DNA of 64,000 nt from Flavobacterium sp. (GTDB taxonomy: Bacteria > Bacteroidota > Bacteroidia > Flavobacteriales > Flavobacteriaceae). Location: assembly GCF_027484705.1 (NCBI RefSeq), contig NZ_JAIXSL010000007.1, positions 248,001-312,000 on the forward strand, read 5' to 3'. The position numbers were made by a program, and so were the translations under genes. The notes under the pieces are model-generated. The model searched no databases. It was not told where the DNA came from and worked only from the letters and a program-made list of their open reading frames with translations. Below are positions 1 through 8,477 of this stretch, piece after piece. Position 1 is the stretch's first letter, and the number at the start of each line of letters is the position of its first letter.

Positions 1-1
1 A

Positions 2-694
2 TATGAACCGTTTTCAGACGATGAAAAAGACCTTCAGGTTGTAATGAGTATCTTGTCGAATTACGTTCCGAATTGCATCGTTCGCGCCGAAGTTTCCTGC
101 CCGATTGCTGATTTGGCGGAGAAAAAAATTGAAAACCCGCAAGAGTTCGCTGAGAAATTTGTCCGTGCCGTGCGCATCGCTGAAGTCGAACCTTTCCGAG
201 CCGTGACGCATAACAAAGGCATCATGAATGGAATCGATGCTGTCGTGCTGGCTACCGGAAATGATTTCCGCGCCGTCGAAGCCGGAATTCACGCTTACGC
301 TTCACGAAATGGAAGTTACTCGAGCCTGTCACATGTCAAAATCGAAAATGATATCTTTACGTTCTGGATTGAAATCCCGTTGGCATTAGGTACGGTTGGC
401 GGTTTGACTTCATTGCATCCGTTGGTGAAATTCTCTCTGGAAATGCTCGAGAAACCATCCGCCCAAGAATTGATGCAGATTGTTGCGGTTGCTGGTTTGG
501 CTCAAAATTTTGCAGCATTACGATCCTTGACAACAACCGGAATTCAGGAAGGCCACATGAAAATGCATTTGAACAACATATTGAATCAGTTTCAAGCTAC
601 AGCCGAGGAACGTCAGTTAATTAAAAACCATTTTAAGGATCATGTCGTGTCGCATGCCGCGGTCGTTGATTTTATTGGGCAGTTGAGAAAATAA
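2..694 (+). CDS. mvaA: Hydroxymethylglutaryl-CoA reductase, C-terminal part (5' end outside window)
   Basis: The frame is open from the first bases of the window, so this is the last 230 codons of a longer gene (the family is usually about 430 residues). The visible part carries the HMG-CoA reductase signature ATGNDFRAVEAG followed by HAYASRNG, and a C-terminal small domain ending in HVVSHAAVVDF. The enzyme interconverts HMG-CoA and mevalonate with NAD(P)H. The class II (degradative-type) form is the one usual in Flavobacteriaceae, where I infer a biosynthetic role in isoprenoid supply. The GHMP kinase 146 bp downstream on the same strand fits a mevalonate-pathway pair. The ATG at 44 is internal, because coding continues upstream of it. 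Confidence 0.88.
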   Translation, partial: YEPFSDDEKDLQVVMSILSNYVPNCIVRAEVSCPIADLAEKKIENPQEFAEKFVRAVRIAEVEPFRAVTHNKGIMNGIDAVVLATGNDFRAVEAGIHAYASRNGSYSSLSHVKIENDIFTFWIEIPLALGTVGGLTSLHPLVKFSLEMLEKPSAQELMQIVAVAGLAQNFAALRSLTTTGIQEGHMKMHLNNILNQFQATAEERQLIKNHFKDHVVSHAAVVDFIGQLRK

Positions 695-840
695 GCTTTA
701 GTTTCTTCCGTTTACAATAATTCAGGAGAAGCTGATCTTTTGTTCTGAACGCCAGAACAAATGGAAATCGCTGCCATCTGTACTGAAAAACTTTCGATGA
801 TAATAGTAACAAAAACATAAAATCTACGCCTAAACAAACC

Positions 841-1752
841 ATGAAACAGACCTTCTACAGCAACGGAAAACTTCTGATTACCAGCGAATACCTTGTGCTC
901 GATGGCGCGAAAGCTTTGGCTTTACCCACAAAATTTGGCCAGGATTTAATCGTTGAACCCGGAAACGACCACGAAATTCAATGGACAAGCTACGACGATG
1001 ACGGAAGTTTTTGGTTTGAGGATACTTTCACCTTCGATACGATTAAAAACAAAACCGCTTTTGAGAACCAGCCCGTAAAAACCATGCTGATTGCCATTTT
1101 GCATGAAGCCTCTGTTTTGAATCCGGATTTCCTAAAACAAACGGAAGGTTATATCATCACAACTCGGCTTACGTTTCCTAAATTTTGGGGTTTGGGTACT
1201 TCTTCAACGTTGATCAATAACATTGCACAGTGGCTTCAAATCGATCCTTATACTTTACTAAGCAATACTTTTGGTGGCAGCGGTTACGACATCGCCTGTG
1301 CGCAAAACAATACACCCATTGTTTACCAACGTGTTGAAGGGAAACCAATAGTCAGCCCGGTAACTTTTCTTCCGGAATGCGCTTCGAATATCTATTTTGT
1401 GTATCTCAACCAGAAACAGAACAGCAAAAGTGCGATTGCCGCTTACCGTTCGAAATCGCATGCGCTTGAAAACCTCATTCCTGTCTTTGATGAACTTACG
1501 GATTTGATATTGCAAAACAATGATTACGACACGCTATCAACCGTTTTAAAACAACACGAGAAACAGATGAGTGAAGTTTTAGATTTGCCGGAGATTCAGA
1601 AGAATTTGTTTCCTGATTTTAATGGCGTGATCAAAAGTCTTGGCGCTTGGGGCGGTGATTTTGTTATGGTATTGTCTAAAGAAAATCCATCGCTGTATTT
1701 CAGGGGAAAAGGTTATGATACCATAGTGCCCTACACGGAAATGATCTTATAA
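841..1752 (+). CDS. GYDIA-family GHMP kinase (mevalonate-kinase-like)
   Basis: This 303-residue cytoplasmic protein has the GHMP kinase layout. An N-terminal segment (SNGKLLITSEYLVLDG, residues 7-22) resembles the start of mevalonate kinases. A glycine-rich ATP loop WGLGTSS lies near residues 116-122, and GGSGYDIACA near 145-154 names the Bacteroidota GYDIA subfamily. Its place after HMG-CoA reductase suggests it phosphorylates mevalonate or phosphomevalonate, but the substrate cannot be read from sequence. The start is the ATG after AAACAAACC, with no clear Shine-Dalgarno. It ends 54 bp before the convergent PpiD-like gene, with a shared terminator between them. Confidence 0.82.
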   Translation: MKQTFYSNGKLLITSEYLVLDGAKALALPTKFGQDLIVEPGNDHEIQWTSYDDDGSFWFEDTFTFDTIKNKTAFENQPVKTMLIAILHEASVLNPDFLKQTEGYIITTRLTFPKFWGLGTSSTLINNIAQWLQIDPYTLLSNTFGGSGYDIACAQNNTPIVYQRVEGKPIVSPVTFLPECASNIYFVYLNQKQNSKSAIAAYRSKSHALENLIPVFDELTDLILQNNDYDTLSTVLKQHEKQMSEVLDLPEIQKNLFPDFNGVIKSLGAWGGDFVMVLSKENPSLYFRGKGYDTIVPYTEMIL

Positions 1753-1753
1753 A

Positions 1754-1787
1754 AAAAACCCGGTCTGAATAGTCAAACCGGGTTTTT
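1754..1787. terminator. Bidirectional intrinsic terminator
   Basis: A perfect 11-bp inverted repeat (AAAAACCCGGT at 1754-1764 and ACCGGGTTTTT at 1777-1787, 12-nt loop) has A-runs on the left and T-runs on the right. It can terminate both the GHMP kinase gene (+) and the PpiD-like gene (-). Confidence 0.9.
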
Positions 1788-1806
1788 ATTTTGATGAAAT
1801 CCAATC

Positions 1807-3903
1807 TTAGTAGTTGAATTTTGCTCTGTTATCTTCAATGTCCGCTTCTTCTTTCAAAGCTGGGATCACTCTTCCTGAATACCCTCCAACCTGTGATTTC
1901 AATTTGGCTACATAATCCGCATGATTTTTAAGTGCCGGAGCTTTTGTGATTAGTGTTGGTTTTACAACATACACTCCTACAGTTCCCTCGATTGGCGCTG
2001 ACACTTTATTCAATCCGGTTGCAAAAGCAGTTCCTACGACTTGTCTTTCAAAACCTGCATTAGGAATGTTTGCATTTTCTACGGTCAAATCAACAGCTTG
2101 TTGTACTGCAACACCTGAAGCGGTAGCCATAGCCTGCAACGAACTTCCTTTCAACTTCGCTTTGATTTTTTCTGCTTTTTTCTTTTTGATTAAAATAGGC
2201 TCTACCATAGGTCTTGCTTCTTCAATCGCGGTCAAACCTTTTTCGTTTACTTTTTTCAACTTAGCGATTACATTTCCTAAATTGACTACTTCAAAACGTT
2301 TTACGTCGCCTACTTTGGTTTCTTTATCAAAAGCCCAACGCACGATTTGTCTTTGGTTTCCGGTTGACCCGAAGTATTCGTCCATAGCTTTTACTTTGAC
2401 TGATGGATTTACGGTCAATCCCGCAGCTTTAGCCGTTTTTTCGAAATCTTTATCGTTAGCATCCATTTCGAATTTCACCGCTTTGGTGTATAATTTATCA
2501 GTAGTAGCTTCTGAAGGCTCAATTTTCTGAGCGATGGTAGCCAAACGAATCGCGTCTTGTTTCTCCGTTACATTGATGATATGGAAACCAAAATCTGTTT
2601 CTACCAAACCAATCGTTCCAACCGGATTGTTGAATACGAAATCGTTGAAAGGTTTTACCATTTGTCCAGGTCCGAAATACCCTAAATCGCCACCTTGTTG
2701 TGCTGAAGAATCATCAGAATTCATCATCGCCACCATAAAGAAACTTCCAGGATTTGCTTTTACCTGCGCTAACAACTGTTCCGCTTTGGCTTTAGCTTGT
2801 TCTTTAGTACGTTTCTCTTTTTTGTTAGGCACTTGCGTTCCTTCATAACTGATTAAGATATGGCTTGCTTTAGCATTCGCTCCGGCTTTTCTTCCCATTA
2901 CTTTTGAAATGCAGTACATGTTGCCTTTCATATAAGGTCCGTAGATTTCACCCGCTGGCAAAGCAAACAAAGCGTCTGCGTGCTCGGCTGGCAAATCTTT
3001 TTTAGCCACATAAGTAGAATCGTAAGGAACATCAGAATTTTCATTTACGAAATCAATCGTGTTCGCAGCACCTTTAAATCCTGGCAAAGTATCGTTTTTA
3101 GCAGTAGCTTGGTTGTAAACTACTCTTTGGTTCAACAACGCATTAATGGTTGTTTTAACTTCGGTCTCATCTTCAGGCGAGGCTTTGTCTTCAATCAACA
3201 CATATTCCACTTCGCGGGTTTCTTCCGCTTTGTATTTTTTCTCGTTTTTCTTCATGTAATCCGTGATCTCAGCATCGGTGATTTTGAAATCAGTGTCTTT
3301 CATCGAAGAGAACAAAACAGCCACATAATCAAAATTGACTTTGTCCGCTTCCATTTCGTATTTCAATTTGCCTTCGGCGTCAGTAGTATACATTCCGCCT
3401 TTTACCAATGAATTGTAGATTTGATATTTCGCGTTGAGTTCCGCGTCTTTTTCTTTGTCTTTTACGAACTGAGCTTGCTCCGGATTCGATTTGAAATATT
3501 CTTTAAATTTAGCCAAATCAAAAGCTCCGTTTGTCTGGAACATTGGGTTTTGACCAATATTTTGATCGGCTTTAAACACTTCCATGATGTGTTTCTCGCT
3601 GGTGCGGATGCCTAATTTATCGAATTCTGCGGTCAATAAAGCAATCGCAACTTCCTGATCCCAAACACGGTTTACGGCTTGCGTAGGCGTCATGCCTTGT
3701 TGTCCGCTTTTTTCAACGTTGCTTACTTTAACTCTGAAATCTTCAAAAGCGATGTCTTTTCCGTTTACCGTTCCGATGTTTTTAGGGTTCGCATCAAAAC
3801 CGCCTTTTCGGTACAAATCCTGTACGATGAACGCTAATAATGAAAAGCCAATAACAAGTATTAGGAGTAAAGAACGCTGTCTGATTTTTTGTAAAACTGC
3901 CAT
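1807..3903 (-). CDS. PpiD/SurA-type peptidylprolyl isomerase (periplasmic foldase)
   Basis: The protein has 698 residues with one N-terminal membrane anchor (residues about 12-30, LLLILVIGFSLLAFIVQDLY) and a large periplasmic part, the architecture of PpiD. A SurA_N-like helical region follows the anchor, starting with VNGKDIAFEDFR. A parvulin rotamase domain begins near residue 344 (ASHILISYEG) and includes GGDLGYFGPGQMVKPF and FGFHIINV. A second, degenerate C-terminal rotamase-like region precedes the end. It is expected to help outer-membrane and secreted proteins fold after Sec export. It is first of a minus-strand envelope block, though 108 bp separate it from the next gene. A 194-codon antisense reading frame inside it is a shadow. 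Confidence 0.88.
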   Translation of the reverse strand: MAVLQKIRQRSLLLILVIGFSLLAFIVQDLYRKGGFDANPKNIGTVNGKDIAFEDFRVKVSNVEKSGQQGMTPTQAVNRVWDQEVAIALLTAEFDKLGIRTSEKHIMEVFKADQNIGQNPMFQTNGAFDLAKFKEYFKSNPEQAQFVKDKEKDAELNAKYQIYNSLVKGGMYTTDAEGKLKYEMEADKVNFDYVAVLFSSMKDTDFKITDAEITDYMKKNEKKYKAEETREVEYVLIEDKASPEDETEVKTTINALLNQRVVYNQATAKNDTLPGFKGAANTIDFVNENSDVPYDSTYVAKKDLPAEHADALFALPAGEIYGPYMKGNMYCISKVMGRKAGANAKASHILISYEGTQVPNKKEKRTKEQAKAKAEQLLAQVKANPGSFFMVAMMNSDDSSAQQGGDLGYFGPGQMVKPFNDFVFNNPVGTIGLVETDFGFHIINVTEKQDAIRLATIAQKIEPSEATTDKLYTKAVKFEMDANDKDFEKTAKAAGLTVNPSVKVKAMDEYFGSTGNQRQIVRWAFDKETKVGDVKRFEVVNLGNVIAKLKKVNEKGLTAIEEARPMVEPILIKKKKAEKIKAKLKGSSLQAMATASGVAVQQAVDLTVENANIPNAGFERQVVGTAFATGLNKVSAPIEGTVGVYVVKPTLITKAPALKNHADYVAKLKSQVGGYSGRVIPALKEEADIEDNRAKFNY

Positions 3904-4011
3904 TTTTTTTATTGTTAATTTTTAATTCAGTTTGCGAAAATACAATTATCTATTTAATAACCATAGCCGTATAGTTATATTTTGCAAGTTTTTTTATTTT
4001 TTTCCGAAATT

Positions 4012-5271
4012 TTATTCCTGCAGGTTCATTTTGACCAATTCTATCTTCTTATTTGTGGCTTCTTCGATCGTGAAATGGAAATTATCAATCGTAATCTGCT
4101 CGCCTTTTTGCGGGATTTCTTTGGTATGATTGACAATGAATCCGCCGAGTGTTCCGTATGAATCGCTTTCGGGAATTTGAAGTTTATAAGTTTGATTCAG
4201 GTATTCGACATCGTGTCTGGTCGAGAATAAATAAGTGTTGTTTCCCAGTTTCTTTTCGATGAGTTCTTCTATCGAATCGTGTTCATCCTCAATTTCGCCA
4301 AACAATTCCTCGACAATATCTTCCACGGTAATCATTCCCGAAGTACCGCCGTATTCGTCGAGCACAATGGCCACGCTTTTTCTTTTTTTGGTCAGCAGGT
4401 CTAATACATCTTTAATGTAGATGGTTTCGGGCACAAACTCCACCGGAATCAACACAGATTTGATGCTCCTGGGTTTTTTGAACAATTCAAAGGAATGCAC
4501 ATAACCCAAAATATCATCGAGCGAATTCTGATAAACTAACATTTTGGAGTAACCCGTATCAATAAATTTATCTTTCAAAACAGTCACTGAATCGTGAATC
4601 TCAACCGCCGAGATTTCGGTGCGCGGCGTCATGATATCGCGTGCCTTAACGCCTGAGAATTCCAATGCATTCTGAAAAATCTGGATTTCCGAATCGATGT
4701 CGTCGTGGTCATCGACGGTGCTCATTTGCTCGGTGATGTAATTTCCCAATTCGATTTTACTGAAAAATAAAGGAATCTGATCGCCTTCGGTTTTGAAGAA
4801 TTTTCTCAAAATGAAATTCGAAATCCACAAAATGAAAGCCGAGATGAAATAAAAAAGCAAGTAGAAAAAATACGCCGGAAGCGCGAAAACCTTGATAAAC
4901 GTATTGGCGTAAATCTGAAAAAAAACTTTGGGTAAGAACTCTGAAGTGATCAGCACAATAAAAGTCGAAATCGTAGTCTGGATCAGCACATTCGACAAAT
5001 TGTTCAAATTAAACCCTAAGTTCGAAATCCAGCGCATCAGCAATTCGCCCATAAAAAAACCGTAAACGACCAATGCAATCGTATTGCCGATAAGCATCGA
5101 CGCGATAAATTTTGACGGTTTTTCGGTGAGTTTGGTTAAGATCTGCGAAAGGAAATTCTGCTGTTTTTTTTCAATTTCGAGGTAAATCTTGTTCGAGGAA
5201 ACAAACGCAATCTCCATTCCGGAGAAAAGGGCCGCTAGTATTAGACATAAAATGATAATACTAATTTCCAT
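4012..5271 (-). CDS. CorC/HlyC-family CBS-domain membrane protein (hemolysin family)
   Basis: This 419-residue protein has the DUF21/CNNM membrane domain (about four hydrophobic segments within residues 1-155). A CBS pair follows (about 205-335; DIMTPRTEISAV marks its start), with the sequence ILDEYGGTSGMITVEDIVEELFG characteristic of the family split across it. A C-terminal CorC_HlyC domain ends the protein (YGTLGGFIVNH). Members are linked to Mg/Co transport, and the hemolysin name is historical. In Flavobacterium the gliding protein GldE belongs to this superfamily, but nothing here identifies this copy as GldE. It lies 3 bp downstream of a small membrane protein and is probably co-transcribed with lptC. 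Confidence 0.87.
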   Translation of the reverse strand: MEISIIILCLILAALFSGMEIAFVSSNKIYLEIEKKQQNFLSQILTKLTEKPSKFIASMLIGNTIALVVYGFFMGELLMRWISNLGFNLNNLSNVLIQTTISTFIVLITSEFLPKVFFQIYANTFIKVFALPAYFFYLLFYFISAFILWISNFILRKFFKTEGDQIPLFFSKIELGNYITEQMSTVDDHDDIDSEIQIFQNALEFSGVKARDIMTPRTEISAVEIHDSVTVLKDKFIDTGYSKMLVYQNSLDDILGYVHSFELFKKPRSIKSVLIPVEFVPETIYIKDVLDLLTKKRKSVAIVLDEYGGTSGMITVEDIVEELFGEIEDEHDSIEELIEKKLGNNTYLFSTRHDVEYLNQTYKLQIPESDSYGTLGGFIVNHTKEIPQKGEQITIDNFHFTIEEATNKKIELVKMNLQE

Positions 5272-5274
5272 GGT

Positions 5275-5466
5275 TTAGGTGTTCTTGTTTCTGTTCTCGA
5301 ATTTTTTGGCGAAGTTGCGGCGGAAGAAAAACATAAACAAAGAAACCGCTGCGATACCAAAAGAAATCCATGGTGATTCGCCCGAATTCAGTTTTGAAAT
5401 GCCGTCGTAGACGAAAAAACCGCTGAATAAAAGGTAGACGTATTGGGTGTATTTTAGATAATTCAT
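5275..5466 (-). CDS. Small two-helix membrane protein, function unknown
   Basis: This 63-residue protein has two hydrophobic segments (YTQYVYLLFSGFFVYDGI and ISFGIAAVSLFMFFF) followed by a basic tail (RRNFAKKFENRNKNT). It sits between lptC (12 bp upstream) and the CorC-like gene (3 bp downstream), so it is almost certainly translated as part of the operon. I do not recognise a family. The position-specific context suggests an envelope role. Confidence 0.75.
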   Translation of the reverse strand: MNYLKYTQYVYLLFSGFFVYDGISKLNSGESPWISFGIAAVSLFMFFFRRNFAKKFENRNKNT

Positions 5467-5478
5467 GACAATGATGGG

Positions 5479-6036
5479 TTATTCCGCCTGATCGATGGCG
5501 CCAGTGATGCTTTGTGAATTTACGATTTTAAAATCTTTGCTGAAATCGATGCCTTCGCCGTATGAAACGCCTTTCGGGTCCGTAAATTTAAACTTTTTTT
5601 CGGTAAAAAACCATTCGTTCTTTTGATCGAAATAGAGTTGTTCGGTTTCGAGTAACTGCCCGCTTTCGTTCGATATCTTGACGTTTTTCTGCAAATCAAT
5701 CAGGTCTGTTCCTTTGAAAGTGACGGCATAATCGGACTTTATAAAAGTTCTTTTGCCTTTGTTATCATACATCGTCACGTTAATCCCTTTGGGAAATTCG
5801 GTGAACGGAAACTCGACATTGGAATAATCGAGCATTTTCGGGCTGATCAAAATCGATTTTATTTTTCCCGAATCGGTGTATTTTAAATTGAAGTCTTCCG
5901 CTTCGCCGCTGGGCATGAATTCGGAGAAATTGATTTTCTGTACTTCCTTGAAATTGCTTTCACAACCGAACATCAGGAATACAACAGAAGCTGAAATCCA
6001 GAAGCAAAGCCGGGTATGTTTAGCAATATTCAACAT
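5479..6036 (-). CDS. lptC: LPS export periplasmic lipoprotein LptC
   Basis: The protein has 185 residues. The ATG at 6036 is preferred over an in-frame TTG one codon earlier. A signal peptide ends in a lipobox (VVFLMFGC, Cys near residue 25), so it is probably lipidated. The body has LptC-like beta-strand repeats (KSILISPKMLDYSN, KSDYAVTFKGTDLIDLQKNV, LETEQLYFDQKNEWFFTEK), typical of the beta-jellyroll bridge that carries LPS from LptB2FG to LptA. The neighbouring outer-membrane protein and small membrane protein support an envelope-biogenesis operon. The family name rests on motif style and position rather than on a single invariant residue. Confidence 0.82.
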   Translation of the reverse strand: MLNIAKHTRLCFWISASVVFLMFGCESNFKEVQKINFSEFMPSGEAEDFNLKYTDSGKIKSILISPKMLDYSNVEFPFTEFPKGINVTMYDNKGKRTFIKSDYAVTFKGTDLIDLQKNVKISNESGQLLETEQLYFDQKNEWFFTEKKFKFTDPKGVSYGEGIDFSKDFKIVNSQSITGAIDQAE

Positions 6037-6065
6037 CAATTTGTATTAGGACAAAAAACTTGGTC

Positions 6066-7331
6066 TTAGTCGTATTTTCTTTTGATAAACCAACGGTCGT
6101 TCAACGACAGGCTCAAAATGACATTGGTGTAGTTCTCTTCAATCAGCAAAGCTTTGGCCGTGCCTCTTCTGCCGTATTCAACACCCAGATTAAGGTTTGA
6201 AAAAGTACCACCCAATGGCAATCCTAAACCGGCAGTAAACGCATAGTCTCGAATCGTTTCATTTTTAATCTTCATGCCTGTGTTCTCATAACGGAAACCA
6301 CCACGGTAGGTGATTTTCTTGAAATAATTCGAGAACGAAGTATAATTGGGGATGTAATAGCCGCCAAGCCCAAACTTGAAAGCATTCTTATAAGTCACAT
6401 TCTGTATGTCGTTGAAACGATTCCCGAATTTGCTGTTTTGCTGAAAGGTCAGTTCCGTTCCCATCATCCATTTTTTGCTTTTGCCGACTCCGAAACCGAA
6501 GGTGGCTTTTGCGGGCAATTTGATGTTGTTGGTACTTGACTCAGAAGCTGCTACGTCAACATTTTGAGGGTCGAAAAAATCAGAATATACCACGGTCGAA
6601 TTTGTTCGGGTATTTTTTGACCTTAAATTGCTTTGCGGTGAAAAGATGAAACTTCCGAAGGCGTCGAGCTTCTGATTGATTTTTCTTTTATACATCAAAC
6701 TCAGGTTTATATTGACTCCTGAAAGTTCTGAAGTGTTAACCTCTTGGGTTCCGAATTGCAAATCTGATATTTTTTCTATACCAGTGGTTTGAACATTACC
6801 AAAGTTGTAATTGATGTCAGCTCCGACATTAAGGTTCGGATTAATTTTATAACCAAAACCGAGAAATACTTTATTGAGCCCTCCGGTCCCTTCATATCTT
6901 TTAATGGTTGTAGTAGTTTCGTTGTTGACAGTGGTACTACTTTCATTTCTAATTCTATAGCCTACCGCGGAATAAGGAATCAATCCGAATCCGAACCCCA
7001 TTTTTTTCATCGGAATTCCGACCGCCATATAATCTAAAGTAGTTCTTTGTGCCTTTTCGTTAGCGGTAAAAGAGTTGAGTCTACTCGAATTAAATGAGCC
7101 GCCGACGGTATAAGTGGTCAGGTTAAGATTGGCATAGGATGCCGGATTTTGAATATTCACATGGATACTGTCCGAGAAAACCGAAACGCCACCCATCAAT
7201 CTGTTTTCAGCTGTTCCTTTGAATCTCACATCGCCAATGCCATAAAAAGAATATGGGGAAGAAGTAGATTGTTGCGCTATGGTTACTATGGAAAAAAGTA
7301 GAAAAAGAGCAAGATTGATTTTTTTAATCAT
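6066..7331 (-). CDS. Outer-membrane beta-barrel protein of unknown role (FadL/OmpP1-like)
   Basis: The 421-residue protein has a cleavable signal peptide (MIKKINLALFLLFSIVTIAQ) and repeated amphipathic strands with alternating aromatic residues (GFGLIPYSAVGYRI, LGGYYIPNYTSFSNYF, FTAGLGLPLGGTFSN). It ends in the basic WFIKRKYD. The start SSPYSFYGIGD is common in Bacteroidota outer-membrane proteins encoded next to coaX and lptC. It overlaps coaX by 8 bp and precedes lptC by 29 bp, suggesting one transcript. The substrate is unknown. A long-chain fatty-acid-type transporter or an assembly protein are possibilities only. Confidence 0.75.
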   Translation of the reverse strand: MIKKINLALFLLFSIVTIAQQSTSSPYSFYGIGDVRFKGTAENRLMGGVSVFSDSIHVNIQNPASYANLNLTTYTVGGSFNSSRLNSFTANEKAQRTTLDYMAVGIPMKKMGFGFGLIPYSAVGYRIRNESSTTVNNETTTTIKRYEGTGGLNKVFLGFGYKINPNLNVGADINYNFGNVQTTGIEKISDLQFGTQEVNTSELSGVNINLSLMYKRKINQKLDAFGSFIFSPQSNLRSKNTRTNSTVVYSDFFDPQNVDVAASESSTNNIKLPAKATFGFGVGKSKKWMMGTELTFQQNSKFGNRFNDIQNVTYKNAFKFGLGGYYIPNYTSFSNYFKKITYRGGFRYENTGMKIKNETIRDYAFTAGLGLPLGGTFSNLNLGVEYGRRGTAKALLIEENYTNVILSLSLNDRWFIKRKYD

Positions 7332-8058
7332 TTTTGATTTTATATTGAAAAGTTCGGTTCAGACTTTCGAGAAGAAAATTTGAATTGGCAAATATGGTAT
7401 TTTTTAATCGTTTAGCCAAAAATTCTGCGTCGCCGCCCGTTAAAATTATTATAATTTTTGGGTAATGCTGTTCGTACTGTGTGATGAAACCGTCTATTTC
7501 ATGCAGGATTCCCTCGACAACGCCAACATGCATAGCTTGCTCCGTGGTATCACCGATAAACAGGTTCGGATAGGTGGCCGAAAGCAAAGGCAGTTTTGCT
7601 GTATATTGGTGCATGGCCTCATACCGCAATCGGATGCCTGGTGAAATGGCGCCGCCAAGATATTGATCCTGATCATTAACGAAATCGTAAGTAATGCAAG
7701 TGCCGGCATCAATCACCAAACGATGCCGCTGAGGATATTGCAGCACCGCACCTGAGGCCAAAACCATTCGGTCAATGCCCAGCGTTTTCGGACTTTGATA
7801 TAAATTTTGGAAAGGAAAGGCAAATTCCCGCGAAATAAAATGAATATGAAGTCGGTTTTCAAACGCAGAAAAGGCTTCTTCGGCAGTTTTTCCGACCGAT
7901 GCGGCGATCAAATCGGAACATTTGGGATATTTTTTTAGAATGTCATCGATGTCCGATTGTAATGCTTCTTTCGAAAATGAAAGGACTTCTTTCAAGGTAT
8001 CGTGTTCAAAAACAGCACCTTTAATCCGGGTATTTCCAATATCGATCGCTAGCAGCAT
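7324..8058 (-). CDS. coaX: Type III pantothenate kinase
   Basis: The 244-residue protein belongs to the ASKHA superfamily. DIGNTRIKG (residues 5-13) is the phosphate-1 loop, LGIDRMVLASGA the family signature, and VIDAGTCITYDFV the acidic second motif; ILTGGDAEFLAK is the C-terminal nucleotide motif. It phosphorylates pantothenate in the first step of CoA synthesis, independent of CoA feedback. I start it at the ATG at 8058, just before LLAIDIGN. Longer in-frame starts up to 8130 would run into the tRNA-Phe promoter and exceed the usual length (about 245). It heads the minus-strand envelope operon. Confidence 0.92.
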   Translation of the reverse strand: MLLAIDIGNTRIKGAVFEHDTLKEVLSFSKEALQSDIDDILKKYPKCSDLIAASVGKTAEEAFSAFENRLHIHFISREFAFPFQNLYQSPKTLGIDRMVLASGAVLQYPQRHRLVIDAGTCITYDFVNDQDQYLGGAISPGIRLRYEAMHQYTAKLPLLSATYPNLFIGDTTEQAMHVGVVEGILHEIDGFITQYEQHYPKIIIILTGGDAEFLAKRLKNTIFANSNFLLESLNRTFQYKIKND

Positions 8059-8110
8059 AACCTTGATTTGATGCGGCGAAGTTACGAATAGATTTTTTTT
8101 AATATTTGTT

Positions 8111-8140
8111 TTGTATAAATTAAAAATCATTCTATATTTG
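8111..8140 (+). promoter_or_regulatory. Promoter of tRNA-Phe
   Basis: TTG at 8111-8113, 19 bp, then TATATTTG at 8133-8140. This matches the flavobacterial sigma-A pattern TTG-N17..23-TAnnTTTG, and the predicted start lies just upstream of the tRNA at 8159. Confidence 0.78.
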
Positions 8141-8158
8141 CAACCGCTTTAAGCGAGA

Positions 8159-8231
8159 GGTACCTTAGCTCAGATGGTAGAGCAATGGACTGAAAATCCA
8201 TGTGTCCCTGGTTCGATCCCTGGAGGTACCA
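8159..8231 (+). tRNA. tRNA-Phe (anticodon GAA)
   Basis: The 73-nt cloverleaf has acceptor stem GGTACCT (8159-8165) with AGGTACC (8224-8230), D stem GCTC/GAGC, anticodon stem ATGGA/TCCAT with loop CTGAAAA and anticodon GAA at 8192-8194, and T loop TTCGATC. The discriminator is A8231 and CCA is not encoded. The T stem (8207-8211 with 8219-8223) has a T-T opposition at its middle pair. A strong terminator follows directly. Confidence 0.96.
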
Positions 8232-8233
8232 CA

Positions 8234-8266
8234 AAAAAACCCGAAACGATTTGTTTCGGGTTTTTT
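8234..8266 (+). terminator. Terminator of tRNA-Phe
   Basis: A 14-bp perfect inverted repeat (8234-8247 with 8253-8266; core CCCGAAAC/GTTTCGGG), loop GATTT, ending in a T-run. Confidence 0.93.
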
Positions 8267-8477
8267 GTTTTTTATTGATTTCACGTTTATTTTCCGATTT
8301 TCGGAGTTAAAATTTAATTCGGTTGTCCAAATTGGTTATTGGTTAAATCAACTTTCCCAATGTAACGGTTGGTTAGGAGGCGCTCCATGTAGTTTTAAAA
8401 CAGAACCGAATTGGTAAATCAATCGATGAATCGTTCCATCTAGCCTATCTAATCAGAAATTTTCCTTTTAAAAAAAC
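8267..8477. other. Gene-free gap between tRNA-Phe terminator and the HTH gene's repeat array
   Basis: I see no credible gene here; the reading frames crossing it are short and start inside the tRNA. It holds a 9-bp inverted repeat (AATTCGGTT at 8316-8324, AACCGAATT at 8404-8412) and imperfect direct copies of TTGGTtAAATCAA near 8342-8355 and 8411-8422. A small GGAG/CTCC hairpin lies near 8377. It may be a leader or a decayed insertion beside the tRNA; neither can be shown. Confidence 0.5.

Noticed and set aside
1946-2530. 194-codon antisense frame within the PpiD-like gene
   Set aside because: The opposite strand encodes a well-conserved foldase in full; the antisense frame has no recognisable motif, no start context and follows the codon bias of the real gene.
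4012-5271. Naming the CBS-domain protein GldE
   Set aside because: The superfamily is shared, but the neighbours (lptC, coaX, ppiD-like) are not the gliding context and no GldE-specific feature can be seen.
8059-8130. 24-residue N-terminal extension of coaX
   Set aside because: It overlaps the -7 box of the tRNA-Phe promoter and precedes the conserved start LLAIDIGN; the family length fits the ATG at 8058.
8202-8417. 71-codon gene starting inside tRNA-Phe
   Set aside because: It begins within the tRNA and reads through its terminator; composition is not protein-like.
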